NCBI RefSeq assembly: GCF_000313135.1
Contig: NW_004457554.1
Span: forward strand, 151,688 to 211,472
From: Acanthamoeba castellanii str. Neff
Taxonomy: Eukaryota; Discosea; Longamoebia; Acanthamoebidae
DNA: 59,785 nucleotides
Reading direction: 5' to 3'
The position numbers and the translations under genes are program-made. Every line of letters starts with the position of its first letter. Within the stretch, counting starts at the first letter, position 1. The notes beneath the pieces were generated by a model. That model was not told the origin of the DNA and ran no database searches. It saw only the letters and a program-made list of their open reading frames with translations. Positions 10,737 through 22,979 of this stretch are shown in pieces.

Positions 10737-11531
10737 CGTGGCTGCCACCACGCCAGGGGCACCTGCCCCCAGCTTCACTGTTCACAAATGTTGCCCCTGG
10801 CTTTCTCTAAAACCAATGCGCAGACTTCTTAAACTTATTGTTATTGTTGTTATTTCTGCACCTGGCCTCCTAGAGCGCGACCCTCGGCCTGTGGTGGCCC
10901 TTCCTGACGAAGGTGGTTGGGAGGTTTGTTACTACTTAAAAAAATATTCAATTTATTCGTAAATTGACAGAATCCAAATAGGCGACCCAGATGCAAGTGC
11001 GCACAGTGCGGAGACATAAAGCCTTCCCTGGCCCACTCGGGGAAGAGGAGGACGTGGCCGACAGGACTCGCGTGTGCTTGCGGATCATCAGTTGGCCACC
11101 AAGTGCGTGCCGCACATTCTACGTTGGACTGAAAAGGTAAGAGCGCAGCGTGTCCCTTCTGACGGTTGAGAAAAGAAACGTTACGTTCTCTGTTTCTGGT
11201 TGTTAGTCGTCGTTTCGCACAGTTCCTTCTCGTTTGAAAGTGGAAGAGCTTCTGGTGGTGTTGGCGACATCAACAGAGGAGTAGGACCCACTTTTCATTC
11301 GGCCATTCATGCCGAACCTACGTATGCCTCCCACATCCATACTCTATCTCCCTGACCTCTTGATCTTCTTCATCTGCGAGGCCATGATTTTCTTCTTGGA
11401 GCTCAGCACAACATAATCTCTTGAAATTAGTCTTCCAAAATCAATAATCTCACATAACAGATCATTGATTGCACCCCAGATCCATCCTCTACACGCAAGT
11501 AATCATACTCCACCACAAGTACGTTGAAGCG
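10737..11531. other. intergenic, with possible minus-strand coding remnant
   Basis: About 800 bp between a plus-strand stop and the next plus-strand start. AT-rich, polyadenylation-like sequence sits near 10930-10970. On the minus strand, about 11344-11450 reads ISRDYVVLSSKKKIMASQ...KRSGR followed by TAG. This looks protein-like, but no complete upstream exon or start was found. Confidence 0.3.
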
Positions 11532-14500
11532 ATGGAAAGGGCCGAACCTTCGTCGAAGCGGCGGCCCAACAATGGAGGAGGCACAGTCGCCGAAGGCGAA
11601 GCCTCCTCACCCATCTCGCCGAGGCATGCCTCCAAGCGCAGCCGCGACCCCGCGCTCAGGATACCCACAACAAGCTCGGCTTCCACCTCACCCGCTTCCC
11701 ATCACCGTCCCTCTTCCTTGCCTTCCTCCGTTCCAGCTCCAAGCGCCTCTTCTCACGACTCCACTCGACTATCATCGCGCTCCTCCCACAACTCGGGCGG
11801 CGCATCTGGCACCAACAGCAGCTCTTCGTCCAAGTCGCGCGCCAGCGGCAGTGGCGGCGACGACAGCGCGGGCAGCATTAGGGAACGTAGCAAGAGCGAC
11901 GCCCGGCGGAGCGTGCGCGAGAGGGACGGCGCATTGTGGTCGGCCTCCATCGCGGGGTCGTCATCGGCCCGACGGCACCAAGAAAACGGCGGCGAGAAGG
12001 ACCTCAGCAGCAGCGCAGCGCCGACGACCGCGTCCGCGTCGACACGGAACGTGCACGCGCCTAGCGCCACCGCAGCCGTGACCGTGGCCGCAGCCGCCGC
12101 ACCAACCGCCGCCCGGGCGTTGTCGCGCATCGATCGCGAGACCCGGCTTGAGCGCCGTCGCAGCCTGCCCGCCCATATCTCAAGGCGACACGCCGCCCTC
12201 GTTCCCTCAGGGGCCATCATCAGCGGCGGCGGCGGCGGCGGTATCAAGAAGAAGCTGCGGAGACAGAAATCGGACGACCTCGGCGCGCTGGTCGGCCTCG
12301 CGTCGACCGACGCCGCCGGCTCATCATCGTCGTCTTCGTCGTCGTCATCGTCAGCCGGCAGGCGAAGCCGCATGACGGGCGGTGATGGCAAGGGCTCCTC
12401 CGGCGGAGGGCACTCGACGCGCGGACTGCCTCGTGGCGAATCCGCATCGTCGTCGCCGTCGTTGCTATCGCCGCGCCGCGGCCGTGACAGCGGCGGTCAC
12501 CAGCGAACCAGCGAGCGCAGGTCGGGCGAGGCGCCCGCGTTACTCTGGTCGAGGGGCCACACACCGACCGACAAGCCCAGCGAGAAGTCGTCATCCTCTT
12601 CATCGTCGTCATCATCGCCTTCGTCGTCTTCTCGACAGCTGTCGGCCGTCGTCGGTCCGTCGCCTCGTGAGCGTCGCGTCAGCAACGCCAAGCGCAGCGA
12701 CAGGGCCTCTGTCGACATCAGCGACCGAGAGCGTACGCTGTCGACATCGTCCAACGGCAGCGACCAGACCTCCTCTCTGAACAGCAGCGGCGACCACAAC
12801 CACCCGCACGACAGCGGCAGCAGCTCCACTCGACGCAAGGACCGGGGCGGCAGCAGCAGCGGCAAGGAAGCGACCGAGGCGGAAGCTGCCAAGGGCAGTG
12901 GCGGCAGCCTGGCCGTGCGGCGCTCGGAGAGGGCGCACCGACGCAGGAGCGACGATATGCGGGCGGCGGGATTCGTGCCCGCCAGCGGCGACGAGCATGG
13001 GACCCGCAGCAGCGGCGGCGGTGGTGGCGGTGGCAGCCAGGCGACGGCCCACCCGGTCGCACCACCCCCGGCCCCTGCGAAGAGGGAGCCGCGGGACAAG
13101 TCCAAGCGGGCGACGCTGCGCATGAACTGGACGGTGGGCACGAAGGGCGCCTCGGGCAAGCGGGAGAGCGTGCTCAGCCTCGTGACCGCCGCCGGCGGGC
13201 CGCAGCCCGAGAAGGCCCGCACGCCGCGCGGAACGTCGAGCCTGCGGCCCCAGCAGCCCTCCGTTACGGCCAGCGGCGGCCACCGGAGAGGCGACGGACG
13301 TGGCGCGGACGACAGCGGCAGCGGCGAGAGCAGCAGCAGCGGCGACCGCCGGAGTAATCGCGAAGACGGCAAGGAGCGGAAAGAGCGAAAGCGAGGCGAT
13401 GACCACAGCGGTGGGGGCGACAGGAAAGAACGAAAGCGGGGTGACGCTAACGCTGTCCAAGCAAAGAGCGAAGCGACGGACGCCGGCGATGGCGAGAACG
13501 GCAGAGCCAAGCGGAGCAAGGACCGCGGCGACCGCGATGCGGCGGACACGAAGCCAAAGAGGGAGAAGAAGAAGGAGAAGAAGGACGAAGAGGACCGCGG
13601 TCACCGTCGTCGGCGCAACGGCGGCGACCACAAGAAAGAGAGCACGGACGAGTCACACAAGGCCGTCGCCAACGATCGCAAGCCTGCCGAGAGCGATAGC
13701 GACAGCGATGACGACACCGACGCCGGAGGCGGAAGCTCGACCGGGTCGGCGATCGTGTACAGCGCCGAGGAGGCGGCCCAGCGCGAGGCCGAGGAGCGCG
13801 AGGCGCTGCAGCGCGAGATCGGTCGGGTGGCAGTCATCCTCGCCGAGGCCAAGGAGGCCGTGCGGCACCCCGCCTCGCAGGGCGCCAGCGCCACGCCCAC
13901 CAAGACCCCCGTCTCGCAGACCATGTTGCACAGCGACGGCTTTGCCCCGCTGCGCCACCGGAGCGACGACACAGGCCTGGGCATGAGCGCCTCCGACAGC
14001 CACGTCCCGCCGCCGTCGCACCAGTCGCGCAGCGCCAGCTTGAGCGCCTACCGCCCGCCGCCCGGTCTCTCTGCGGCGGCTGAATCGACAGATGCGGCGG
14101 CGATGATGATGACGAGCAGCGCGACCGAGCTGGGCGACCGGCGCGAGTCAGCTGCGTTTGCCCGGCTGCTAGAGCGTCAGCGCCATATGGGCTCGTCGTC
14201 CACGGTCGGGCGGGCCAACTCGCGCCAGATCGAGCGCCCGCCGCTGGAGCAAACTGAGGGCGCGCTCACCCCCCACGCGCAGCTCCACCGTCTCCAAGAG
14301 GTACGTGTGCCGTGTGCCGTGTGCCTTGTTTTGCGTGTGTGTTGCGTTTTGTGTGTCGTGTGTCGTGTCGTCGCTCACTGGGGGGGGGGTTCTGGCAGGC
14401 ACTCGCGGCGGAGGACGCTGACGGCCCAGGAGCTGCTCGACAAGTACTTCGCTCAACAGCAGCAACAACAGCAAGCCCAACAACAGCAGCAAAGGCAAAC

Positions 14501-17500
14501 CACCAACCTCATCCACCATGGCAAGCTCGGGTCCGCGACAGGTACACCACTCTCACTCGGTTTATGTGTAGTGTGTGTGTGTCATTCCTTAAATACTGAT
14601 TCGCGTGTCGCTTGTCGTGCTATGACGCACACACGTGCGATCAGTGGGGCGAACCTCGCGGACCAATTCGGTGGGTATGCGGAAGCGGCCGGGTCTGCTG
14701 GTCTTTCCCGACAGCGCCTCGGAGCTGGACGGCAGCTCCTCACCGAGCTCGAGCGGCAGCATGACCGCCACCGGTGGCAGCAGCAGCCTCACCTCGTCCG
14801 CCACCGACGTCTACCCCGCCGGTGGCCTCCGCATCAGCAGCAGCAGCAGCTCGACCCCCACCGCCACCGCGCTGCGGCCCGCCAGCTCGCTGGCCCAGTC
14901 CCAGCCCAGCCTCCGGTCGCTCAGCGACAGCCTCAGCGCCGTTGCGACGACGGTAACCGTGGCCGCGGATGCGGGCGTCGACGAGGCGGCGTCGCCCGCC
15001 GCGGCCGTGTTGTCGCCTCGGAAGCGGGGCGACCTGCGGCAGATGCTGCGCATGTCGGGCGAGCGGTTCATCGTGCCCAAGCCCGCCGGCAGCGACCTGG
15101 CCCGCTCCCGCGGCAAGGCGGGGCTGATGCCCCGCGCGCTGCTCTTTGTACCGCCTTCGCCTTCGGTGGCCGCGGGCAAGATGACCGACAGCGGGGACAG
15201 CACCTGCAGGGCCGACGACGGCGATGAAGACGATGACAACGACGACAGCGAAGAGAGCGAGGAAGACGACGACGATGACGAAGAAGAAGATGACGGTGAA
15301 GATGACGATGACGACGACGACGACGAGCCGTCTCACGAGGGCGACATGACCCTCGAGACGGCCATCCGCGAGCAGCGCTTGGGTGCCATCGCCGCCGTGC
15401 TGCGCAGGCTCGACGCCCACAACACCGGTGGTGGCCCGCGGCACCGAAGGCGGGCAGCGTCGGCGTCGGCCTCTGCCGCGGCGGCGGCGCAGCTGTCGCG
15501 CATCCCCTCGCTGCTGGTCGACGACGCCGACGGCAACCCGGGGCCGGGCGGGTCGCCACTCCACCTGGCCGCCTCCCTGTCGCCGGCCCACAAGCGGCGC
15601 GACAAGGTCTTCGAGTACCTCATGAACTACGGCGTCAAGCACCGCCAGCGCCGCGAAGACGACGACGACGAGAAGGCCGCGCTGCTGAACAACGGCGGCG
15701 TCGGCGTCGGCATCGCGGGCGGCCGCGAGGCGCAGCTCGTCGTGGGCCGCAAGCGCAAGCAGTCCTACGCGGTGGCGCGCCGGCGCGCTGGCCTGGGCGG
15801 CGATGATGAAGAGGGCGATGAGGATGGTAGTGATGATGGTGATGACGGGAGGCCGGAGGGGGTGGTGGTGGACTGGGAGCGGGACGAGATCCCTGCGTGG
15901 CAGTGGATCGACGCGCCCAATCGGGAGGGCGACTCCGCGCTCCACGTGGCCGTGGCAAAGGGCTTCCTGTTCGCCGTCACGAAGCTCCTCCAGGACGGCC
16001 TGGTCGACCCCGACATCGTCAACATGATGGGTACATCACACGCGATTCTGAATTCTGAATTATATATATTAACTTATGTTTATATATCACTTATGTTTAT
16101 ATATAACAAAACACTAAATGTTATCTGTTTGCTGATTGGACACGCGACACGTGGCGCAACACGACACGCAGGGCGAACGGCGCTGCACCTTGCGTGCAGG
16201 TGGGGCCGCACGGACGTGTGCGTGACCCTGCTGGCTGCCGGCGCCACCCTCGATCGTGTCGACGACAAGGTACCGCACGCACGACGCACGCACACACACA
16301 CGACACACGCGCACGACACACGCGACTCCTATGTGCTGATGATCACACGCGCTCGCGCGCAGGGCAAGACGGCGTACGACCTGGCGACGCAGCACGGCCA
16401 TGCCGAGTGCGCCAGCCTACTGATGAAGGAGGGCGCCGACGCGCTGCTCCACTACCAGTGCCCGCCCGTGCCCACCTCGTCGCAGCGCTACGAGAACAAG
16501 GCTCTGGCCGAGACCACCCACGACCGCTTCGGCTGGGTCGTGCGCGAGACCACCCGCGCCCGCGCCCCGCCGACCACCGCCAGCGGCTCCTCCTCCTCCT
16601 CTTCGTGCAACCAATCCGTCTCCTCGTCGTCCAACACCGTACCCACGCGCGCCAGCGTTCGACCCAAGGCACGCGCCCGTGCGTGTGCGGTTGTGCGTGC
16701 GTGTGCGGTGCGTGTGCGGTTGGCGTGTGCGTGTGCGGTTGTGCGTGTGCGGTGATGTGCTGACGTGTGTGTGGTCTGCGCAGACGGCGTCGAAGCGGAT
16801 GGAGCTGAGAGACGTGAGGCGGGAGAAGAAGTGGAAGGAGATGCTGAAGCGGTGGGACCAGGCCGAGGCCGGGCGGGCCGACTGGGAGCGCCCGCCGAAG
16901 GACCTCAAGTTTCAGAAGAAGCTGCGCCAGCGCGTGCTCAAGGGCATCCCCAATCGACTACGCGGCCAGGTGTGGGCCCGCCTCGCCCAGACCGAGGAGC
17001 TGCGCGCCCGGCAAGGCGGCAGCATATTTGACCCCGTACAGCTCCCAACGACCCACACGACCCACACGACACAGACATGGAGGCTGATGGTGTGGGCGGG
17101 TTGCAGTGGCGGCAGGGCTCCAAGTACATCAAGCAGATCGACATGGACATCGAGCAGACGGACAGAGACCACATCTTCTACCGCCAGCGATACGGACCCA
17201 AGCACGCTCCCGCCGTGCCCGTGATCGTTTTAATTAACGTGTTTTTACTTCTTTATACAATGCAATGTTATGCAACTCACGCAAAACATGCACACGACAC
17301 GACACGACACGACACAACGACGACCACGACACGACACGACCACACGACACGACACGACACGACCAACGACACGACAACGACACGACGCACACATGCACAC
17401 AGGCAGCGTTCGCTGTTTGCGGTACTCAAGGCCTACAGTGTACATAACCCGCTCGTGGGCTACAAGCAGGGCCTGGCCCAGATCACGAGCACCATCCTCA

Positions 17501-18050
17501 TGTACATTGACGACGAGGAGGTACATGCCTCCCCTCATGTGTTCTCTCCATCACTACGCTGCACACACCGCACACGCACGACACACGCACGACACGACAC
17601 ACACACGACACACGAGTTAATACGGGCATGTGTGCGCAGGAGGTGTTTTGGATATTGGACAGCATGATCCAGAGCTATGGTCTGGAGGACCTGTACAAAC
17701 CCGACTTCCCCGGATTGAAGAAGGTGCAGCCACCACCACACCACCACACAACACTGCTGCCGCCAGCCGTAGCCGGGGGGGGGCAGCTATACGCAACGAC
17801 GACGTCGGGCGAAAGAATGATGAGTTAAGAAGAGACTCACCAGGCACGTGAAACGACAGATGTTCTTCCTGCAGGACCAGCTGATGCGGTGCTTCCTGCC
17901 CAACCTGCACGACCACTTCCACAAGCAGAGCATCAGGACGTCGTCCTACATCACCAAGGTAGACCCATTCACTTGTGTAGAGAGAGAGAGAAGAGAGAGG
18001 GAGAGCTTGCAGAGAGCTGACTGTGGTTCCCATCACACGACACGACCAAC

Positions 18051-18096
<46 letters not shown>

Positions 18097-18693
18097 GGGT
18101 GATGACGATGTTCCGAAGTCTGCCCTTCCACGTGTCTCTGCGGGTGTGGGACTACTTCTTCTACGAGGGCACCATCGCCCTGATCACCGTCTCGCTCGCA
18201 CTCACCTCCATCTTCTCCGGTACTTCCACTCCACTCCACTCCACGCCACACAGTCCTCGCTCGCATTCTGCACTCGCACTCTGGTCTGACCACCACCGCA
18301 GGCCGGCTGGAGTCACTCGGGTTCGAGGGCATCATGTTGATGCTGAACAACATGCACAAGGAGTCGATCAACGCCGATCGCCTGATCAAGACGGCGGTCA
18401 ACCTGCAGGCCAAGATCGAGAAGTTTGACCTCATTGCCAAGCTCTCGGCCTCGTACGTGTCCGGCCGCAGCGAGTCGACCGCTTCCCTCAACGTGGCCCG
18501 CGTGCTGCTCAAGAAGAGGCCCAGGGAGCCGCCCTCCGCGCCGACCTCCACGGTCGCGCCGGTCGGTAGCACTACGTCGTCGACGCCCACAGCGGGCGCC
18601 ACCACAACGGTCTCCCCCCGGCGGCTGTCCGATGTGCGGCCCTTTGCCCTAGCCGCCGCGCCAGCCCAGATCTCCCGCAGCAGCTTCGGTTGA
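11532..18693 (+). CDS. ankyrin-repeat TBC-domain RabGAP with long disordered leader
   Basis: A very large protein, about 1,900-2,000 residues. Exon 1 (11532-14300, 923 codons) is Ser/Arg/Gly/Lys-rich and disordered, with poly-Ser, RKERK and SDSDDD tracts. Exons 14430-14541 (poly-Gln) and 14645-16030 (acidic EDDDDD run, then ankyrin repeat LHVAVAKGFLFAVTKLLQDG) follow. Two more ankyrin repeats are TALHLACRWGRTDVCVTLLAAG (from 16172) and KTAYDLATQHGHAECASLL (from 16363). The TBC domain starts near 16784: the Arg-finger region GIPNRLRGQVWARL, the Gln-finger motif VGYKQG (GYCQG in most), EVFWILDSMIQ, then WDYFFYEG and IALITVSLAL. Both dual-finger residues (R, Q) are present, so active RabGAP catalysis (GTP hydrolysis on Rab GTPases) is plausible. 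The protein ends RSSFG at 18693. The donor of the exon ending near 16670 is unclear (GC-AG or a later GT). Confidence 0.9.
17284..17395. repeat. intronic CACGACACG/ACCAACGACACGAC tandem repeat
   Basis: Imperfect tandem of CACGA units, interrupted by ACCAACGACACGAC, inside an intron of the TBC gene. The same compound unit occurs in introns of other genes (44.9, 46.4, 52.4 and 59.6 kb). Confidence 0.85.
18052..18093. repeat. (CA)n dinucleotide repeat
   Basis: About twenty CA units end at the AG acceptor of a TBC-domain exon (TGGGTGATGACG), so the microsatellite takes the place of the usual polypyrimidine tract. Confidence 0.9.
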
Positions 18694-19347
18694 TAAGCAA
18701 TTAATTGCGTTTTCTCTCTTTGAAGAACCAGCCATAAATCTTTTATTTATTCACAACGGCAGAGCAACAACATCACCTCAGTGGCAGGGCTTAATGACGA
18801 AGTGAGCTTCTCCTCCTTGGTGTGCTCGTTCCTGAGGGTGCGCCATCACACGTCGGAGGTCTTTTTGTTGTCATTGATTGAGGGGGCACTCCCGAAGGAG
18901 CTTCAAAAATTGACTTCCGACCGTTAGGTCGTAAGTCGGGGCATTGGATATAGTTTTCAACCAGCAAAAACACCTGATCCCTATTAGGTCACTTCACAGT
19001 GTTTTGCCCCAAGCGCAAAGATACCGAACACCTCCCGCCCCTCCGACCTATGTACTCTCCCCCTTCTCCATGCGATTGTGGGACAGAATGGCTCCGAGAA
19101 GACGGCATTTCCGTGGACACTCCCAAAAGAAAAGTATGTAGAAAATATCTATTGGCGGTGAAATAAATATTATTCTTTTTTTATAACAGCAGCAGGTAAC
19201 CATTACGCCTTTCCCCTTTTTCGTAGTTAATTATCTCCTCGCTCGTCGTAGCGCCTTCATCTTTTCCCACACGGCCATCCAACCTCGCTTGCTCCTTCTC
19301 CTCCTTGTCGCTAACTCTCTCTTTCTCTCTCTCCTCTCGCTCCTTCT
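18694..19347. other. intergenic, convergent 3' ends
   Basis: Lies between the TBC-gene stop (plus) and the lipid-kinase stop (minus). AT-rich polyadenylation-like stretches occur at 18720-18760 and 19140-19190. No convincing coding exon was seen on either strand. Confidence 0.5.
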
Positions 19348-20062
19348 CTACAGAATGACGCGCAGGGCGCGCGGGATGACGTCGCACGTGAAGGGCGTGC
19401 AGCCCTTGAGCTCGCCGTCGACGTCCAACAGCTCCTCGATCTCCTCAATGGTGCCGTGGCCGCTGCTGCCCGACTCCTCCGCTGCGCTCGCTTGCCCTCC
19501 CTCGCCCTTCTCCTTCTCCTGTTCGCCTTCTGCTCGGCCGCGTCCGCCTTGTCGCTCTTGTCGCCGCCGGCCTTCTTCTTGCTGCTGCTGCTGTTGCTGC
19601 CCTCCGGCTGGATGGAGAGCTGCTCGGTCGACTTGCTGCCCGACTTGCTCGGCTTCTCCCGTTCCCGCTTGTCCTCGTTGATGGTTCGATACGGCACGAT
19701 CGAGAAGCTCTTCACCTTGATGTACCGGACGTGCGGCAGTTCTGTTGTGTTTCACATTCCTTCAGCGCGTGTGGGGTGTGGTGTGTGTGGTGTGTGTGTG
19801 GTGATGAGTTGGCGTACTCGTGTGAGAGCCGTCGTAGACCTTCCTGAAGATGGTCATCATGTCCAGCGTGGAGGCGGTGGTGATGAGCAACAGATCGATG
19901 AGGCCGTCGTCCAGCTTGGCAGTCGGCGCCATCTTCATGCCCTTGCCAGCCGTGATGATGTTGTTCGCGATGGCCAGCGCAAACTCCTGCGCAACGGTTA
20001 TGTGTGAGTTGAGCCTGTGTTATGACTCCAGCGCAGGTCCCCAAGAAGAAGAAGATGGTGAA

Positions 20063-20107
<45 letters not shown>

Positions 20108-21912
20108 GATGAAGGGCACCTCATCGTAGGTGATCACGTTGTCGTCTGCGTCGGTGATGGTGATCCTGGCGCGCGCCGTCTTGCCCTTCATCATCTCGAT
20201 CAGGGCAGCCGTCGTGTAGCGAATCGCGGTACCCATCCACCTGAGTTCATTCATCAGTACAAATAACAATAATATTACTAATAATTAATTGTCGCATTAC
20301 AGTAACAAATAATATCAAATCTGAAATAAGAATAGAAACGAACAATTATTATCGCTCGTTCGTTGAAACACGCGAGTGCCACGCGCGCGGCGGATATTTT
20401 TTTCAAATAATAATAATTTTGAGAAAACAAAGAAAAGAAGCGCGCGGGGAGAGATGGGAGCTATTTTCGGAGGAGGTGATGGTGTGGTGCCATACCTGAG
20501 CTTCTCGGCGGTGACGGCGACCTTCGAGGCCATGCCCCAGTGCATGGAGTTGAAGGAGTAGCAGCTGGTGCCATCGCCAAAGGTGAGCTTGCCGATATCG
20601 ATCGGGACGTGCATGCCTTCGAAGGGAGAAGCAAGAGTTGTTGTCAGTGTTCTTCAGTAGTAGCTGAGCTAAGGCAAGGCGAGCGTAGAAGAAGAAGAAG
20701 AAGAGAAGACTATGTAGAGCGTGTGTGCGTGCGTGCGTGATGTACCTCGACAGATGTGGTGCACGGCGTCCTTGAGCTTCGCGTAGCCCAGCTCGTGCAT
20801 GAACGAGTTTCCTGTGTAGAGACAAGAAGAAGAAGAAAACGGAGAGGGAGACGATGATGACGTGAGCTACGCGTGAGTAGAGCTGTTGATGATGATGCGA
20901 AGAGAAGAATAGAAGACAAAAGGAGAAAAAGAAGTAGTAGTAGTAGTGTACCGGTGCCGGCGGCGATGAGGGCCATGGGCGGGATGCGAGCGGCGCCGTC
21001 GGCGAGCATGCGCTTCATGATGCCGTTGGTGCACTCGTGGAAGGTGCCGTCGCCGCCCACACTGCAGAGGATGTCGATGCCGTCGAGGCTCATCGTCTCG
21101 CAGAGCTCTTCCGCGTGACCCTTGTACTGCAGCTTGGTGACGTGCACCGTCTTGCCGTACTTCTCTTCGAGCAGCTTTCGAGCCTTTCGCATCACCTTCT
21201 CGCCGGCCTTGTTGCCCGAGCGCGGGTTGTAGAGCAGATGAACGACATTGACGCTTACCCGCTCGACTCGGCTGAGATCGGTGAATGACGGAGGCAGATG
21301 GATGTGCGACATGTCGCCCACATCCGAGCTGCCCCTCGAGAGATCGCCCTCGCCTAGAGACTCGGTGTCGCTGCTGCTACTCTCGATTTCGTCGGCTTGC
21401 GCGCGGCTGGTGAGGGGGCGCATCGATTCGCGAGGACTGACCGGCGACCTGCTACGCGTCACGATGTCCGAATCGTCCTGCGATCGCTTCAGCGCGTTAA
21501 GGCCTCGATCCTGGATTTCATCCTGCCCTGCGAGCTCACCCCTGCCGCAGCTCGAGATCGTTCGCTTCCTCTTCGACAGCGACAGTGATGGGACGGCAAG
21601 CATGTTGTCGCCGCTCGCCTTCTTGTCGGAGGGGTAGGAGGCCGTGAGTGCCGGGCCGGAACCGCCGCTGACGCGCGGCGAGCGCAGACGCCCCGAGAGA
21701 TCGTCATCGCTGCTGTCTCCATCATCATCTCCAGGTTCCTTCTCCTTTTTCCTTCCCACGGCGCTGGAGGAGTTCGTTCGACTGGCCTGCTTCTGCTTCT
21801 TCTCTCTCTTCTCGGGCCTGAGAGATGCCTTGCGGGTCGCCTTCATAGGTGCGCTTACCACTATTGATTTCTTACCGCTTCCATCCCCAGCTCCATTCTC
21901 CCCCAGCTCCAT
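19348..21912 (-). CDS. DAGK/sphingosine-kinase-superfamily lipid kinase
   Basis: Lipid kinase with a DAGK_cat domain, probably phosphorylating a sphingoid base or related lipid. The 5' exon from ATG 21912 encodes about 200 disordered Ser/Lys residues. The catalytic core follows: VVHLLYNPRSGNKAGEKV, ILCSVGGDGTFHECTNGI (the GGDGT nucleotide loop) and ALIAAGTG. Across an intron come NSFMHELGYAKLKDAV and HVPIDIGKLTFGDG. Then MHWGMASKVAVTAEKLR, WMGTAIRYTTAALIEMM and KLDDGLIDLLLI, the C-terminal sphingosine-kinase-like strand. The last segment ELLDVDGELKGCTPFTC...PRALRVIL resembles the SphK C terminus. A frame change lies in the Lys/Glu-rich linker between SKSTEQLSIQPEG and GTIEEIEELLD (about 19470-19680), with no obvious intron. 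All catalytic motifs are intact. Confidence 0.87.
20054..20107. repeat. (GAT)n trinucleotide repeat in intron
   Basis: GATGATGAT tract inside an intron of the minus-strand lipid kinase gene (ATC repeat on the coding strand). Confidence 0.8.
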
Positions 21913-22469
21913 CGATCGTCTATCTTCTTCGTCTCTTGACCTCCTTGCAAATGCCTAATGACAAAATCTGCAAATGTCGATCGGGGCTGCAGGTGGCTTG
22001 GTTGGGGCGCAAAAAAGATGTAACGCGGCGCGTTTGCGATCGAAAAGAAAGAGAGATCCTTCGATTAGCTGCGTAAGTCGCTTGCTTCGTGTCACGCTCA
22101 GGGCTTGGCCAACCCTCCCGTTTCGCGAAGAAGTGTGTCGACATAAACGCACATTTTCCTCGCGGGCTTTTATTGTCCGGTATTCGGACGTATTGGCTTC
22201 TTTGAACAAATCGCAAGGAGGCTAACACAGTTCATGTGCCAACCGACTCGGCCTACGAGGTTTCCTGACCGCCAACTGGGCGCCGAAAATCACCCAATCG
22301 TTGGACCCAAGTGGGGCGACTTTTCGACAGCAGGAGTAGTTGGTTGCACGTCAAGAATGTCGACTAGGCGCGAAGAGCACCAAGCCAGCTTGGGTGCGAG
22401 GCCCTCTTTGTTCAACTTTCTTTAAGTCACCAGCACATCCACACACCGCCAGACCACTACAACAACACA
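21913..22469. promoter_or_regulatory. divergent intergenic region
   Basis: Lies between the lipid-kinase start codon (minus) and the start codon of the Cys-rich copper-storage-like gene (plus). It must carry both promoters. No exon or RNA gene was recognised, and no single promoter motif can be assigned by eye. Confidence 0.4.
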
Positions 22470-22979
22470 ATGGCAACTACACGCCGACCCAGCTCGCCGG
22501 CCATGATCATGCATCAGTGTCCGGTCAGCACGTCCGAGAAGAAGATGATCGAGTTCCTGGAGGACCTCAACCACCAAAAGCGGCTCATGGCCAGCTGCTC
22601 CGAAGCCCTACGCGCCTGCACCCTGTGCGCCATGAAGGCCACCGAGGAGGGCCTCAACTGCGTCGTGGTAGGCCTCCTTTGTTTCCATTACATGATGAAC
22701 TCGGGTGAATGCCAATGTCAATGTTCATGTGAGTGACTTGAACGGCGCATCGTGTGTCAGCACTGCGGTTCGTGCGCCACGATGCTGGAGGTGTCGCTCA
22801 AGTACCTGGCCTCGCGCACCTCGCACTGTGAGGAGGTGGTGGCCCTCAGCGCCAAGATCGCCAAGAGCTGCTCCGATCACTGCAGCCAGCACCAGAACAC
22901 CCACTGCCAGGACTGCGCCGCGGCTTGCGGCAAGTGGGCGCAGGACGTGCACGACCTGCTAGACACGACCAGGACCTAA
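22470..22979 (+). CDS. Csp-like four-helix Cys-rich protein (DUF326 type)
   Basis: About 139 residues from two phase-0 exons, 22470-22667 and 22761-22979. The Cys pattern suits a four-helix bundle that lines its core with thiols: MHQCPVS, SCSEALRACTLCAMKA, NCVVHCGSCATML, HCEEVV, SCSDHCSQHQNTHCQDCAAAC. Repeated CxxC / CxxxC spacing and His residues at helix ends match bacterial copper-storage (Csp) and DUF326 proteins, which bind many Cu(I) ions. No signal peptide is seen, so a cytosolic location is likely. Start ATG 22470 gives a short polar leader (MATTRRPSSPAMIM). This family is mainly bacterial, so a eukaryotic copy with an intron suggests old lateral transfer. Copper binding is inferred from the family. 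Confidence 0.8.

Noticed and set aside
12497..13631. Two overlapping long minus-strand open frames (Ser/Arg/Leu-rich)
   Set aside because: They mirror the Ser/Arg/Lys-rich leader exon of the TBC gene; biased composition keeps all frames open.
14740..15945. Long open frame on the minus strand opposite the TBC gene
   Set aside because: It is the shadow of GC-rich low-complexity coding sequence on the plus strand and has no recognisable domain.
18791..18973. Short minus-strand open frame between the TBC and lipid kinase genes
   Set aside because: No start context, splice partners or family similarity; composition looks like 3' UTR sequence.
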